Notes: generated by a model from the sequence alone, not told the origin. A stretch of 32,538 bases of DNA from Oscillospiraceae bacterium (GCA_029007475.1 JAQXHW010000108.1:1-32538), one strand, 5' to 3'; numbered from the stretch's first letter, positions 9,611 through 19,236 are shown. Made by a program: numbers and translations.

Positions 9611-12012
9611 TTAAATATAAGGTACGCGAGGTGGCTAAGGACTTAGGCCTTCAGAGCAAGGAGGTCGCAGACGTTGTAAGCAAATACAGCGGCAAAACCA
9701 AAAACTCCATGACCGCCTTAGAGGAAGATGAGCTTAATTTCGTTTTCGATTACTTTACTCAGAAAAATTCCGTTGAGAGCCTCTCGGATTACTTCGCAGT
9801 TCGTGACAGAGCTATCGAGGCAAGAGAGCAGGCAGCTCAGTCTCAGACAGAGGTTAAAGAGGAAGTAAAAGATGAGGTTAAGGCAGAAAGGCCCTCAAAG
9901 GCCGAAAAGACTTCCGAGAAAAAAGCCGATAAGCCTGCACAGGAGAAGAAGCCTGCCACTCAGAAGACAGAGCAGAAGGCTCCCCGAAAGGTTGACAACA
10001 CACCCATTGATAATTCCGTTATCAAGAGCAAGCGCAGCGAGGGCAAGGTTATTGATACCCGCGCAAGCTACGTAAATGTTGAGAGATACAATGAGAAATA
10101 CGACCGCATGGCTTACGACAAGGTTCGCTCAGACAGCAATATGTCAAAGGCTAAGCAGAAGATTAACCAGCGTTCACAGCAGAAGGGCAAGCACAGAAGC
10201 GCCAAGCGCGAAACTGAGCAGGAGAGAATGAACCGTATTGCTCAGGAGAGAAAACAGAAGGCAATTACAATTAAGATTCCCGATGAGATTACCATTCAGG
10301 AGCTTGCCTTAAGACTCAAGGCAACCGTTGCCGAGGTTATCAAAAAGGCCTTCCTCATGGGTACAATGGTTACCGCTAACGATTCCGTCGATTTCGATAC
10401 AGCTTCGCTTATTGCCATGGAGTTCCACGCAAAGGTTGAAAGAGAAGTTGTGGTTACTATTGAGGAGAGAATTATCGACGACTCCGAGGACGACGAGGAG
10501 AATCTCCAGGGCCGTGCTCCCGTAGTTGTTGTTATGGGACACGTTGACCACGGAAAGACCTCTCTCCTCGACTATATCCGTCATTCAGAGGTCACCGCTA
10601 CCGAGGCAGGCGGTATTACTCAGCATATAGGTGCATACAGAGTAAACCTTGACGGCAGAGATATTACCTTCCTTGATACTCCCGGACATGAAGCCTTTAC
10701 AACCATGCGTCTGAGAGGTGCTCAGGTTACCGATATTGCAATCCTCGTTGTTGCCGCTGACGACGGAATTATGCCCCAGACAGTTGAGGCTATCAACCAC
10801 GCAAAAGCAGCAGGCGTTTCTATTATTGTTGCAATCAACAAAATGGATAAGCCCGAGGCCAACCCCGACAGAGTTATGCAGCAGCTCACCGAATATGAGA
10901 TTATTCCCGAGGCTTGGGGCGGCGACACACCCTGTATACCTGTTTCGGCAAAGACAGGTATGGGCATTGACGACCTTCTCGAAATGGTACTCCTTATCGC
11001 AGATATGAAGGAGCTAAAGGCTAATCCCGACCGTGCCGCAAAGGGTACTGTTGTTGAGGCTCGTCTTGATAAGGGCAGAGGTCCTATTGCTACTATTCTT
11101 GTTCAAAACGGTACTCTCCGCGTTGGCGATATCGTTGTTGCAGGTACGGCAGTAGGCAGAGTTCGTGCAATGACCAATGAGCGCGGCGAAAAGGTAAAGG
11201 AAGCCGGTCCCTCCGTACCTGTTGAGATTACGGGTCTTGCAGAGGTTCCCTCCGGCGGCGACACGGTAAACGCAGTTTCGGACGAGAGACTTGCCCGTGA
11301 GCTTGTAGAGCAGAGAAAGACTCAGCAGAAAGAGGAGCTCTTTAATTCAAGAACTAAGGTTAACCTTGATAATCTCTTTGACCAGATGAAGTTAGGCGAG
11401 GTTAAGGAGCTTAAAATCGTTGTTAAGGCAGACGTTCAGGGCTCGGTTGAGGCTGTACGTCAGTCCTTAGAGAAACTCTCAAACGAGGAAGTAAGAGTTG
11501 CCTGTATCCACTGCGGCGTAGGTGCTGTCAACGAGTCCGACGTAATGCTCGCTAACGCATCCAACGCAATTATCGTAGGCTTTAACGTACGTCCCGACTC
11601 CGTTGCCGCAGCCAACGCAGAGCGCGACGGTGTTGATATGAGAATGTATACCATTATCTACGACTGTATCGAGGAGATTGAGTCGGCTATGAAGGGTATG
11701 CTTGCTCCCAAGAAGCGCGAGGTACAGCTTGGCTATGCCGAGTGCCGTAACGTCATTAAGATTAAGTCTATCGGTACTATCGCAGGCTCATACGTCAAGA
11801 GCGGTAAGATTCAGAGAAACGCTCTCATAAGAGTTGTTCGAGACGGTATTATTATCGCTGAGGACTCCGTTGCGTCTCTCCAGAGATTTAAGGACGCCGT
11901 TAAGGAGGTTTCCGAGGGCTACGAGTGCGGTATCGGACTTGAGAGATTTTCCGACCTTAAGGAAGGCGACATCTTTGAGGCATATATTATCGAAGAATAT
12001 CGAGAGGATTAA
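9607..12012 (+). CDS. infB: Translation initiation factor IF-2
   Basis: GTPase motifs [39 protein letters not shown]; charged N-terminal linker. Confidence 0.97.
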   Translation: MIKYKVREVAKDLGLQSKEVADVVSKYSGKTKNSMTALEEDELNFVFDYFTQKNSVESLSDYFAVRDRAIEAREQAAQSQTEVKEEVKDEVKAERPSKAEKTSEKKADKPAQEKKPATQKTEQKAPRKVDNTPIDNSVIKSKRSEGKVIDTRASYVNVERYNEKYDRMAYDKVRSDSNMSKAKQKINQRSQQKGKHRSAKRETEQERMNRIAQERKQKAITIKIPDEITIQELALRLKATVAEVIKKAFLMGTMVTANDSVDFDTASLIAMEFHAKVEREVVVTIEERIIDDSEDDEENLQGRAPVVVVMGHVDHGKTSLLDYIRHSEVTATEAGGITQHIGAYRVNLDGRDITFLDTPGHEAFTTMRLRGAQVTDIAILVVAADDGIMPQTVEAINHAKAAGVSIIVAINKMDKPEANPDRVMQQLTEYEIIPEAWGGDTPCIPVSAKTGMGIDDLLEMVLLIADMKELKANPDRAAKGTVVEARLDKGRGPIATILVQNGTLRVGDIVVAGTAVGRVRAMTNERGEKVKEAGPSVPVEITGLAEVPSGGDTVNAVSDERLARELVEQRKTQQKEELFNSRTKVNLDNLFDQMKLGEVKELKIVVKADVQGSVEAVRQSLEKLSNEEVRVACIHCGVGAVNESDVMLANASNAIIVGFNVRPDSVAAANAERDGVDMRMYTIIYDCIEEIESAMKGMLAPKKREVQLGYAECRNVIKIKSIGTIAGSYVKSGKIQRNALIRVVRDGIIIAEDSVASLQRFKDAVKEVSEGYECGIGLERFSDLKEGDIFEAYIIEEYRED

Positions 12013-12015
12013 TAA

Positions 12016-12390
12016 ATGGCTAACCATAAGCTGTCAAGAACTACCGAAGATATAAAAAGAGAGCTCACGGCTATATTTCGTGAGCTCAAAGACCCCAGAG
12101 TGCAGGGAGCATTTGTTTCAATTATCAGGGTTGAGGTAACAAACGACCTTTCCTACTGCACCGTATATATTAGCGCAATCGAGGGTATGGACAGAGCTAA
12201 TGAAGCCGTAAAGGGACTGAAGAATGCCGCAGGCTTTATTCGCTCCGAGCTTGCGAAAAGGCTCTCAATACGCCATGTACCCGCCCTCATTTTTAAGGCA
12301 ACAGATTCCATTGAGTATTCCGCCTCAATCTCCAAGATATTAAACGATTTGGAGAAAAAGAGACCTCAGAACGAGGATGGGGAGGCTTAA
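12016..12390 (+). CDS. rbfA: Ribosome-binding factor A
   Basis: ELKDPRVQGAFVSIIRVEVTNDLSYCTVYIS, RSELAKRLSIRHVPALIFKATDSIEYS; follows infB. Confidence 0.95.
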   Translation: MANHKLSRTTEDIKRELTAIFRELKDPRVQGAFVSIIRVEVTNDLSYCTVYISAIEGMDRANEAVKGLKNAAGFIRSELAKRLSIRHVPALIFKATDSIEYSASISKILNDLEKKRPQNEDGEA

Positions 12391-12391
12391 G

Positions 12392-13333
12392 ATGACTGAC
12401 CTTAAAACAGCAGCGGAGCTTTTGAAATCAAAGGATAATATCGAGATTTTAACTCATCACTATCCCGATGGGGATACCTTAGGCTCTGCCTATGCCCTGT
12501 GCCTGAGCTTACAGAGCATGGGTAAAAACGCAAGGGTCGTAACAAGCGGTGTGCCGGCTCACAAGTACGATTTTCTCAAGGACTCTATGAAGATGCAGAG
12601 CTTCGAGAGGGAGTTTGTTGTGAGCGTTGACGTTGCCGCTCCCTCCCTGTTAGGCGAAAACTTAGAGGAGTATGGGGAAATTATCGACCTTTGTATTGAC
12701 CATCACGGTACAAACTCAATGCAGGCAACCGATATTTATGTTGAGGCTCAGGCTGCCGCCTCCGCTGAGATTATTTATAATCTCATTTTGGAGCTGGGCT
12801 GTGAGATAACCCCTGAGATTGCAAACTGTATTTATACGGGAATTTCCACAGATACAGGCTGCTTCCGCTATTCAAATACAACCTCACGCACCCATGAAAT
12901 TGCCGCTGATTTAATGTCAAAGGGAGCAGACTGGCAGAAAATTAACGCTGTCATGTTCGAGATTAAATCGAAAGAACAGCTCCACTTAGAGCGCATGGTT
13001 TACCGCACTCTGGAATATCACTGCAACGGCAAAATGGCTCTTATTTATACCACTCTTGATATGCTCAAGGGCGCAGGTATCCGTGACGACGAGGTAGAGG
13101 GGCTTGCCTCTATCCCCAAGCAGATTGAGGGAGTGCTTTTGGGACTCACCTTAAGAGAGAAAGAGGACGGTACCTTTAAGATTTCCGCCCGCACTAACGA
13201 GGGTGCAAATGCCGCCGAGTTCTGCGGACTTTTCGGCGGCGGAGGTCATCCTGCGGCATCGGGCTGTACGATTGCCGGTGACCTTGATACCGTAAAATCA
13301 AGGCTAATAAAAGCCGCAGAGAGCCTTTTATGA
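12392..13333 (+). CDS. nrnA: DHH/DHHA1 phosphoesterase, NrnA-type
   Basis: HHYPDGDTLGSAYAL, CIDHHGTN, C-terminal FGGGGHPAASG (DHHA1). Confidence 0.92.
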   Translation: MTDLKTAAELLKSKDNIEILTHHYPDGDTLGSAYALCLSLQSMGKNARVVTSGVPAHKYDFLKDSMKMQSFEREFVVSVDVAAPSLLGENLEEYGEIIDLCIDHHGTNSMQATDIYVEAQAAASAEIIYNLILELGCEITPEIANCIYTGISTDTGCFRYSNTTSRTHEIAADLMSKGADWQKINAVMFEIKSKEQLHLERMVYRTLEYHCNGKMALIYTTLDMLKGAGIRDDEVEGLASIPKQIEGVLLGLTLREKEDGTFKISARTNEGANAAEFCGLFGGGGHPAASGCTIAGDLDTVKSRLIKAAESLL

Positions 13334-14247
13334 ACGGTGTAATCGTAATTAACAAGCCCACGGAGTTTACCTCCTTCGACGTGGTTGCGGTGGTGAGGAA
13401 AACACTTCATACCAAGAAGGTCGGGCACTGCGGTACTCTCGACCCTAACGCTACCGGAGTTTTACCCATACTCATCGGCAGAGCCGCAAAGGCACAGGAT
13501 ATTCTCCCTAACCACGACAAGACCTACCTTGCTTCCTTTAGGCTGGGTATGGTAACGGACACGCTCGATATATGGGGAGAGGTAAAGACCGAGGAAAAAA
13601 CCTGCGTTAAAAAGGACGAGCTTCTGAAAGTTTTGGAGAATTTCAAGGGGGAGATATACCAAATTCCTCCTATGTATTCCGCAATTAAAATTGACGGCAA
13701 ACGCCTTTACGATTTAGCCCGTGAGGGTAAAGAGGTTGAGAGAGCTCCGCGAAAAATCACGGTTTATTCTCTTGAGCTTTTGGAGTTTTGTGAGGAGACA
13801 CAAGAGGGAAAGCTGAGAGCTTCCTGCTCAAAGGGAACCTATATCCGTACGCTCATTGACGATATTGCCAAATGCGTATGCGTCGGCGGCACAATGACCT
13901 CCCTAATTAGAGAGTGCGCCTGCGGTTTTTCTCTTGAGAGTGCAATTTCCTTAGAGGAGCTTAAAGCCCTCGCTGAGGCTGAGAGAGCAGAGGAAAGAAT
14001 TTTATCAACCGAAAGCCTTTTTACCTCGTATAAGGCCGTGTATATCTCAGCTCCTCAGGCAAAGCGTTTCGCAAACGGCGGTGCTTTAGAGGTTTCGCGC
14101 ATAAGAGATATCCCAAAACTCACCGACGGCGAAATACTAAGGGTGAAATACCCGGAGAAAGACTTTTGGGCCTTAGGTAAATATTCGTCGGCTAAAAACG
14201 AAATAGCGGTATATAAGCAGTTTTGCGATTATACAGACGTAAATTAA
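13330..14247 (+). CDS. truB: tRNA pseudouridine(55) synthase TruB
   Basis: GVIVINKPTEFTSFDVV, HCGTLDPNATGVLPI, SKGTYIRTLIDDI. Confidence 0.96.
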   Translation: MNGVIVINKPTEFTSFDVVAVVRKTLHTKKVGHCGTLDPNATGVLPILIGRAAKAQDILPNHDKTYLASFRLGMVTDTLDIWGEVKTEEKTCVKKDELLKVLENFKGEIYQIPPMYSAIKIDGKRLYDLAREGKEVERAPRKITVYSLELLEFCEETQEGKLRASCSKGTYIRTLIDDIAKCVCVGGTMTSLIRECACGFSLESAISLEELKALAEAERAEERILSTESLFTSYKAVYISAPQAKRFANGGALEVSRIRDIPKLTDGEILRVKYPEKDFWALGKYSSAKNEIAVYKQFCDYTDVN

Positions 14248-14323
14248 TGGCAGATACTTTTTATAAAATTCCCTAAACTGCGGACTCTCGGAAAACAGAC
14301 TGCCGAGGCAGAAAATAATACTA

Positions 14324-14370
14324 AGCAAAGAACTGATTTCGTTATAGCGGAGTCAGTTTTGTTTTTTGCT
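14324..14370 (+). terminator. Probable terminator after truB
   Basis: AGAACTGATTTCG...CGGAGTCAGTTTTGTTTTTT: stem AACTGA/TCAGTT followed by T-rich tract. Confidence 0.55.
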
Positions 14371-14459
14371 TGAATTATGTAATAGCTTCGGCGGTTGATA
14401 TGTTTTGGCGGCAGGTTAAAATTGAGTTTTTCTGACAATTATTTAACCCTTGTACCCAA

Positions 14460-14481
14460 TGATACAAAAATGATACAATTA
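14460..14481 (+). promoter_or_regulatory. Direct-repeat operator: two TGATACA-N4 boxes, 11-bp period, upstream of response regulator
   Basis: TGATACAAAAA TGATACAATTA, about 12 bp upstream of a TATAAA -10-like element. The same motif occurs upstream of the femX-like gene. Confidence 0.6.
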
Positions 14482-14542
14482 AAGTGTAATATAAAATCGG
14501 TAAATTTTTTTGTAATATAAGGAAAATCGGTTGGGTGATAAT

Positions 14543-15196
14543 ATGATAAACATTTTAATAGTTGAAGATGAGGAAAGTATAGCTAATCTCATAAGCCTTG
14601 CCCTATCTCAGAGAGGATATACCTCCACGATAGCAATAAACGGGGAAGAGGGCGCAAATTTGGTTGAAAGCAAGAGCTTCGACCTGGCGCTCTTAGATGT
14701 TATGCTTCCGAAAATAGGCGGATTTGAGCTTTTTGAATACATAAAGAATTTTGATATTCCCGTCATATTCATAACAGCCAAGAGTGCCGTTGAGGATAGG
14801 GTAAAAGGACTTAATTTGGGAGCAGAGGACTATATCGTAAAGCCCTTTGATATCGCGGAGCTTTTAGCCAGGGTTGACGGTGTTTTAAGACGTCACAAGA
14901 AGTGGGAGGAGACTCTTTCATTTGATGATATTAAGATAGACGCCACCTCGCGAATTGTTACGAAGGGCGGCAGGAAGGTGGAGCTTACCAACAAGGAGTA
15001 TGAAACCCTTGTTTTCCTGCTGAGGAATAAGAATATCGCTCTCTACCGGGAAACTATCTACGAGCAGGTTTGGAATGAGCCTTTTATGGGGGATACCCGC
15101 ACCGTGGACTTGCATATTCATCGGCTTCGTCAGAAGCTCTCGCTAAAGGATAGAATCGAAGCTGTCTACAAGGTAGGATATCGCTTTGTTGACTGA
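14543..15196 (+). CDS. OmpR/PhoB-family response regulator
   Basis: Receiver MINILIVEDEES...LALLDVMLPKIGGFEL...FITAKSAVEDRVKGLNLGAEDYIVKPF plus winged helix RTVDLHIHRLRQKL...VYKVGYRF. Confidence 0.95.
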   Translation: MINILIVEDEESIANLISLALSQRGYTSTIAINGEEGANLVESKSFDLALLDVMLPKIGGFELFEYIKNFDIPVIFITAKSAVEDRVKGLNLGAEDYIVKPFDIAELLARVDGVLRRHKKWEETLSFDDIKIDATSRIVTKGGRKVELTNKEYETLVFLLRNKNIALYRETIYEQVWNEPFMGDTRTVDLHIHRLRQKLSLKDRIEAVYKVGYRFVD

Positions 15197-15246
15197 GGTT
15201 AATTTGTCAGAGCAGGTAGAAATTAGTCAAAAGGAGAGAAACGCTC

Positions 15247-16671
15247 TTGAAATTCGGCTTTAAGATGTTTATAGTATCTTTTCTCATAATAATTATCTCC
15301 TTCGGCATAGGGGGATTTCTCCTTGTTAATTCTGTTTTCAATCATAATTTTGAGAGAATAACCGCATCTAACTTCGAGAATAACCGCTATATTGCCGCCT
15401 CTTTGGACGCAATGGTTAAAAATGCAAAGAGCATGGGCTTTGATAACAATAGTATCAACTTCACGGTTGAAAGCTTCAAGAACCAAATGGAGGGAAAAAG
15501 AGGGGATACCGAGGTCAAAATTTGTGCTATGAGCGAAACCTTTTTGTATAACAGCGATTCCTTTGTGAACAGGCTGGGTTATTACGGCTACGGCTCAAAG
15601 ATTTATCATGAGGACGGTAAATACTACTATCAGGTTGTGACCTGTATTGTTCCTACAAATACTCCTCTTTATGTGGAAACCCTTACGGATATTACTTCGG
15701 TTTTTGAAGAAAGAGAAGGTTACAGCGGGATTTTCCAGCTTGTGCTCTTAGGCGTTGCGGTGGCGGCTTCCGCGATACTCTGGTTTTTCTCCTACTATAT
15801 AACAAGACCGCTCTATAAGCTCAAGAAAACGGCAGGGGAGATAGCCTCGGGGGATTACTCCGTCAGGGCGGATTTGTCATTACGAAAAGCAGGCTCGGAG
15901 GAGGTTTATGCTCTGGGCAGGAGCTTTGATACCATGGCTGAGAGCATGGAGCATCACATCGAGGAGCTTAAAGAGGAAGCGCGCAGACGCGACGATTTTG
16001 TAGGTAATTTCACCCATGAGCTCAAGACGCCCTTAACCTCGGTAATCGGTTACAGCGATATGCTGAGAAGCTACAACCTGCCCGAGGCAAAAAAGCGGGA
16101 ATGCGCTGAGTTAATTTATAAAGAGGGCAAGAGGCTTGAGTCCCTTTCAATTAATCTCCTAAGCCTTATAGTGCTTAAAAACGAGGGAGTGAAATACGAA
16201 AAGCTGTCTGCCGCTTTACTCCTTGAGGACGTAAAAAAGGTGTTAAAGTTTCTTCTTGAAAAGTACGGAGTTACCCTCAAAATCAGCTCTGAGGACTGTA
16301 TCGTTTTAGGTGAGCCCTCCCTTGTTAAAACCTTAATTTATAACCTTGTGGATAACGGGGCTAAAGCCTCTGAGCCTCAGGATGAAATTGAGATATTGGG
16401 AGCAGTAGAGGGGGATAAATACAGAATAACCGTAAGGGATAAGGGCAGAGGAATACCAAAGGATGAAATAGAAAAAATCCGAGAGCCTTTTTATATGGTT
16501 GACAAATCAAGAGCAAGAAGGCAGGGCGGCGCAGGCTTAGGCCTTGCCCTATGCGCTGAGCTTTCGCGACTTCACGAGGGAGAGCTGAGAATTGAAAGCG
16601 TGGAAAATAAGGGTACGGACGTGAGCTTTACTCTTCCTGTTTTTAAGGAGGTTAGGGATGAAAAAAATTAG
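15247..16671 (+). CDS. Sensor histidine kinase (two TM, HAMP, HisKA, HATPase)
   Basis: FVGNFTHELKTPLTSVIGYSDML H-box, LIYNLVDNGAKAS N-box, GGAGLGLALCAELSRLHEG G-box; TTG start. Confidence 0.94.
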   Translation: MKFGFKMFIVSFLIIIISFGIGGFLLVNSVFNHNFERITASNFENNRYIAASLDAMVKNAKSMGFDNNSINFTVESFKNQMEGKRGDTEVKICAMSETFLYNSDSFVNRLGYYGYGSKIYHEDGKYYYQVVTCIVPTNTPLYVETLTDITSVFEEREGYSGIFQLVLLGVAVAASAILWFFSYYITRPLYKLKKTAGEIASGDYSVRADLSLRKAGSEEVYALGRSFDTMAESMEHHIEELKEEARRRDDFVGNFTHELKTPLTSVIGYSDMLRSYNLPEAKKRECAELIYKEGKRLESLSINLLSLIVLKNEGVKYEKLSAALLLEDVKKVLKFLLEKYGVTLKISSEDCIVLGEPSLVKTLIYNLVDNGAKASEPQDEIEILGAVEGDKYRITVRDKGRGIPKDEIEKIREPFYMVDKSRARRQGGAGLGLALCAELSRLHEGELRIESVENKGTDVSFTLPVFKEVRDEKN

Positions 16672-17311
16672 ACTTTTTATCGCTTTGCTTCTTGCTATGT
16701 GTGTTACCGTGGGAATAATAATATTTCCTGATATGTACTATAACTTCTTCGATAGAAACATAGTAAGCTCAGAGTCCGTAACAGGTGTTCATAACTTCGA
16801 AAGCATGGAAGGCAACCTCACTCCTGAGCAGGCGTATAAGCTTTTTACCGAGGGCAGAGCGATAGTAGCCGATACGCCCCTCGCAAGTAGTTTTGTCAGA
16901 GCAGACATACTAACAAGAGAGTCGCTTGAGAGACTTTCGGAATGTTTTACGAATAACGACTATATAGTCGAGGCAATCTCCTGCTTCTTGCAGATAGAAA
17001 ATATCGATAACTACCAGCTGACAACCTATTGCGGAGTAGTAGATTCGAAGCCCGTATCCATGACTCTTATGAGAGTTCAAGGCTGGGTAGACAATGCTCA
17101 GTATGGGGTAACAATAGATGTTGCCACGGGAATAGTTTATGAGTTTTCTCAGAGTGTGGGTATAACAGGAGTATATGAATCCGACGGGGCTATCGAAAAA
17201 GAGGTTAGTCTGGACCTTGCCGCTTATTGGGGGATTATGGACAGCGACATACGAGACTATATATTTGTGGAGATAATTCCTGATGAGTACTGCTATTTCT
17301 TTTTGATATAA
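16658..17311 (+). CDS. Membrane-anchored protein of unknown function, third gene of the TCS operon
   Basis: N-terminal signal anchor KKIRLFIALLLAMCVTVGIIIF; start overlaps the HK stop by 14 bp; no recognisable domain. Confidence 0.8.
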   Translation: MKKIRLFIALLLAMCVTVGIIIFPDMYYNFFDRNIVSSESVTGVHNFESMEGNLTPEQAYKLFTEGRAIVADTPLASSFVRADILTRESLERLSECFTNNDYIVEAISCFLQIENIDNYQLTTYCGVVDSKPVSMTLMRVQGWVDNAQYGVTIDVATGIVYEFSQSVGITGVYESDGAIEKEVSLDLAAYWGIMDSDIRDYIFVEIIPDEYCYFFLI

Positions 17312-17322
17312 ACTTACAACTC

Positions 17323-17355
17323 TTATACAGAAATGATACAAGACTGATACAGCTA
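17323..17355 (+). promoter_or_regulatory. Direct-repeat operator: three T(T/G)ATACA-N4 boxes, 11-bp period, upstream of femX-like gene
   Basis: TTATACAGAAA TGATACAAGAC TGATACAGCTA at 17323, 17334 and 17345. Confidence 0.62.
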
Positions 17356-17361
17356 TGAAAC

Positions 17362-17392
17362 AAACCTCCTGTAAACTAAATGCAGGAGGTTT
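17362..17392 (+). promoter_or_regulatory. RBS-sequestering hairpin in the femX-like 5' UTR
   Basis: AAACCTCCTG-TAAACTAAATG-CAGGAGGTTT: perfect 10-bp stem that includes the AGGAGG Shine-Dalgarno (17384-17389) for ATG 17397. Confidence 0.6.
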
Positions 17393-17396
17393 GATT

Positions 17397-18383
17397 ATGG
17401 AAATTAACGAGTATGAGATTTACAATTTGAAGCATGAGAGAGGCTCCTTTATGCAGTCGCTGCTGTGGAGCGAGGTCAAAAGTAAGTGGAAGAGTGAGAT
17501 TGTAGTTGTGCGGGATTCCCTTGGAAATATTACCGCAGGAGCGCAGCTGCTTATCAGAAAAATACCCCTTGTTCCTTTTTCGTTTATGTATATTCCGAGA
17601 GGTCCTCTATGGGACAGGGAAAGTCCCGAAAGCCTCAGAATACTTTTCGGAAAAATCACCCAGGCGGCAAAAAGGCACAGATGCTTTTGTTTAAGAGCAG
17701 ATCCCCAAATTGACGAAATGGACTTCGAGAGCATAGAGCTTTTGACCGCCTTGGGATTTGAACACCACAAGGAGCGGGTAGGCTATGAAAATACCCAATG
17801 CAGAGAAAACTATATATTAAAAATCGGCGGCAGAAGCGAAGAGGAGGTTTTTGAGAGCTTTAAGCCAAAGTGCAGGTACAATATACGTTTGTCAAAGAGG
17901 AAGGGCGTGGAGTGCAAATTTTACGGCGAGGAAAAGTCGGAGGATTTTTACAAGCTGCTAAAGGAAACCGCAGAGCGTGATAAATTCGAAATTCGAAGCC
18001 GAGAATACTACGAAAAATTGCTTAGAGCTTTTGGGGAGAAAGCAAGACTCTGTATGTGCTATAAGGGCGAGGAGCCTCTTTCTGCCGCTATATATCTTGA
18101 GTACGGAAACAGGGCTACCTATTTAGTCGGAGCGTCCTCAGGCTCTCACCGTGACTATATGCCCAACTACCTTATGCAGTGGACCATGATAAAGCAGGCA
18201 ATAAGCAAAGCAGCGGCAATCTACGACTTCGGAGGTATTCCCTACTACTATGACGAAAACCATAGAAACTATGGAGTATACCGCTTCAAAAGGCAGTTTT
18301 CGGGAGAGGTTTTGACCTATGCGGGAGAATTCGATTACATTTTTTCAAAGAGGTTATATATGTTGGGAAAGCATTTTATATAG
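17397..18383 (+). CDS. FemAB/FemX-family peptidoglycan bridge aminoacyltransferase
   Basis: FMQSLLWSEVKSKW, FMYIPRGPLWD, FKPKCRYNIRLSKRKGV, GSHRDYMPNYLMQWTMIKQA, YDFGGIP, YGVYRFKRQFSGE are FemAB hallmarks. Confidence 0.92.
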   Translation: MEINEYEIYNLKHERGSFMQSLLWSEVKSKWKSEIVVVRDSLGNITAGAQLLIRKIPLVPFSFMYIPRGPLWDRESPESLRILFGKITQAAKRHRCFCLRADPQIDEMDFESIELLTALGFEHHKERVGYENTQCRENYILKIGGRSEEEVFESFKPKCRYNIRLSKRKGVECKFYGEEKSEDFYKLLKETAERDKFEIRSREYYEKLLRAFGEKARLCMCYKGEEPLSAAIYLEYGNRATYLVGASSGSHRDYMPNYLMQWTMIKQAISKAAAIYDFGGIPYYYDENHRNYGVYRFKRQFSGEVLTYAGEFDYIFSKRLYMLGKHFI

Positions 18384-18385
18384 AG

Positions 18386-18425
18386 AAAGCCTTAGTTATC
18401 CAAATTGGACAGCTAAGGCTTTTTG
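18386..18425 (+). terminator. Terminator after femX-like gene (possibly bidirectional)
   Basis: AAAGCCTTAGTTATCCAAATTGGACAGCTAAGGCTTTTT between convergent genes. Confidence 0.75.
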
Positions 18426-18431
18426 CGTAAA

Positions 18432-19139
18432 TTATTCCGATTTTGTATCGGGACTTTGAGGTCGGGTTTTTATTAAAAATTCAAGGTCACGCTCAATGGC
18501 GTCCTTGCTGTTGCCCCAATCTGCGCCGCGGCTTCGATAGTCAAACATATTACAAAAACGGTTGGTGTCGTCCATGAGAAGCTGTAACTGATTTTTGCAG
18601 AGAGCGGCAGTATCTGCGTGGAAAGCCGCTTGATGCTTTGAGGGCAGATGCTTTATTGAAAGCTCGGTAACCAGTCGGTAGTGGTCAAGGCATATATACT
18701 CCTGACTGCGGTAGAGAGCTCTGAACTCCTCGCTCTTTATCCACTGGGCAAAGACCGTCTGCATAAAGTGCTCCACGTCAAAATGAATCCTGTCGCAGAT
18801 ATAGCAGGAGTCCTGCATATTTTTAAGAGCCAAAAGTTTTTTCTTGTCGGGCTTTGAGTTTACGTCCTTCGGCATATATTTATCCATTATCTCAGCAAGG
18901 TGAGTCTGCAAAATTAAGGCGTTGGGAAGCCTCTTTCCGACCTCAACAATCTTGAGAAAATGGCTCTGACAAAAGCCTTTTTGGTTGGTTTGAACTCTTG
19001 TTTCGGGGTCCATCATGGCAGAACCTGTGATAAATTCCGCGTACTGCTCCTCAAGCATAGCGTACATACGGCAAATAGGACAGCCCTCTTTAACTCCCCA
19101 AATATCGTTTACGGGTATTGTGCAAATGGTTTCTTTCAT
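18432..19139 (-). CDS. DUF6062-like Cys-rich protein of unknown function
   Basis: Two repeated CxxC...CxxH modules (CPIC...GFCQSHF; CYIC...YICLDHY); conserved-looking FDYRSRGADWGNSKDAIERDLEFL. Confidence 0.75.
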   Translation of the reverse strand: MKETICTIPVNDIWGVKEGCPICRMYAMLEEQYAEFITGSAMMDPETRVQTNQKGFCQSHFLKIVEVGKRLPNALILQTHLAEIMDKYMPKDVNSKPDKKKLLALKNMQDSCYICDRIHFDVEHFMQTVFAQWIKSEEFRALYRSQEYICLDHYRLVTELSIKHLPSKHQAAFHADTAALCKNQLQLLMDDTNRFCNMFDYRSRGADWGNSKDAIERDLEFLIKTRPQSPDTKSE

Positions 19140-19236
19140 AAAGCCACCTCGGATTTACTAAAGTATAAATATATCATAGCATAAAGCAAAAAAATATGCT
19201 ATTATTAATTTAGAGTTTTTTGGGGGTGTGAGTAGT

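Noticed and set aside
16910-17341. 143-aa minus-strand ORF
   Set aside because: Antisense to the third TCS gene, which has operon overlap, RBS and signal anchor in its favour.
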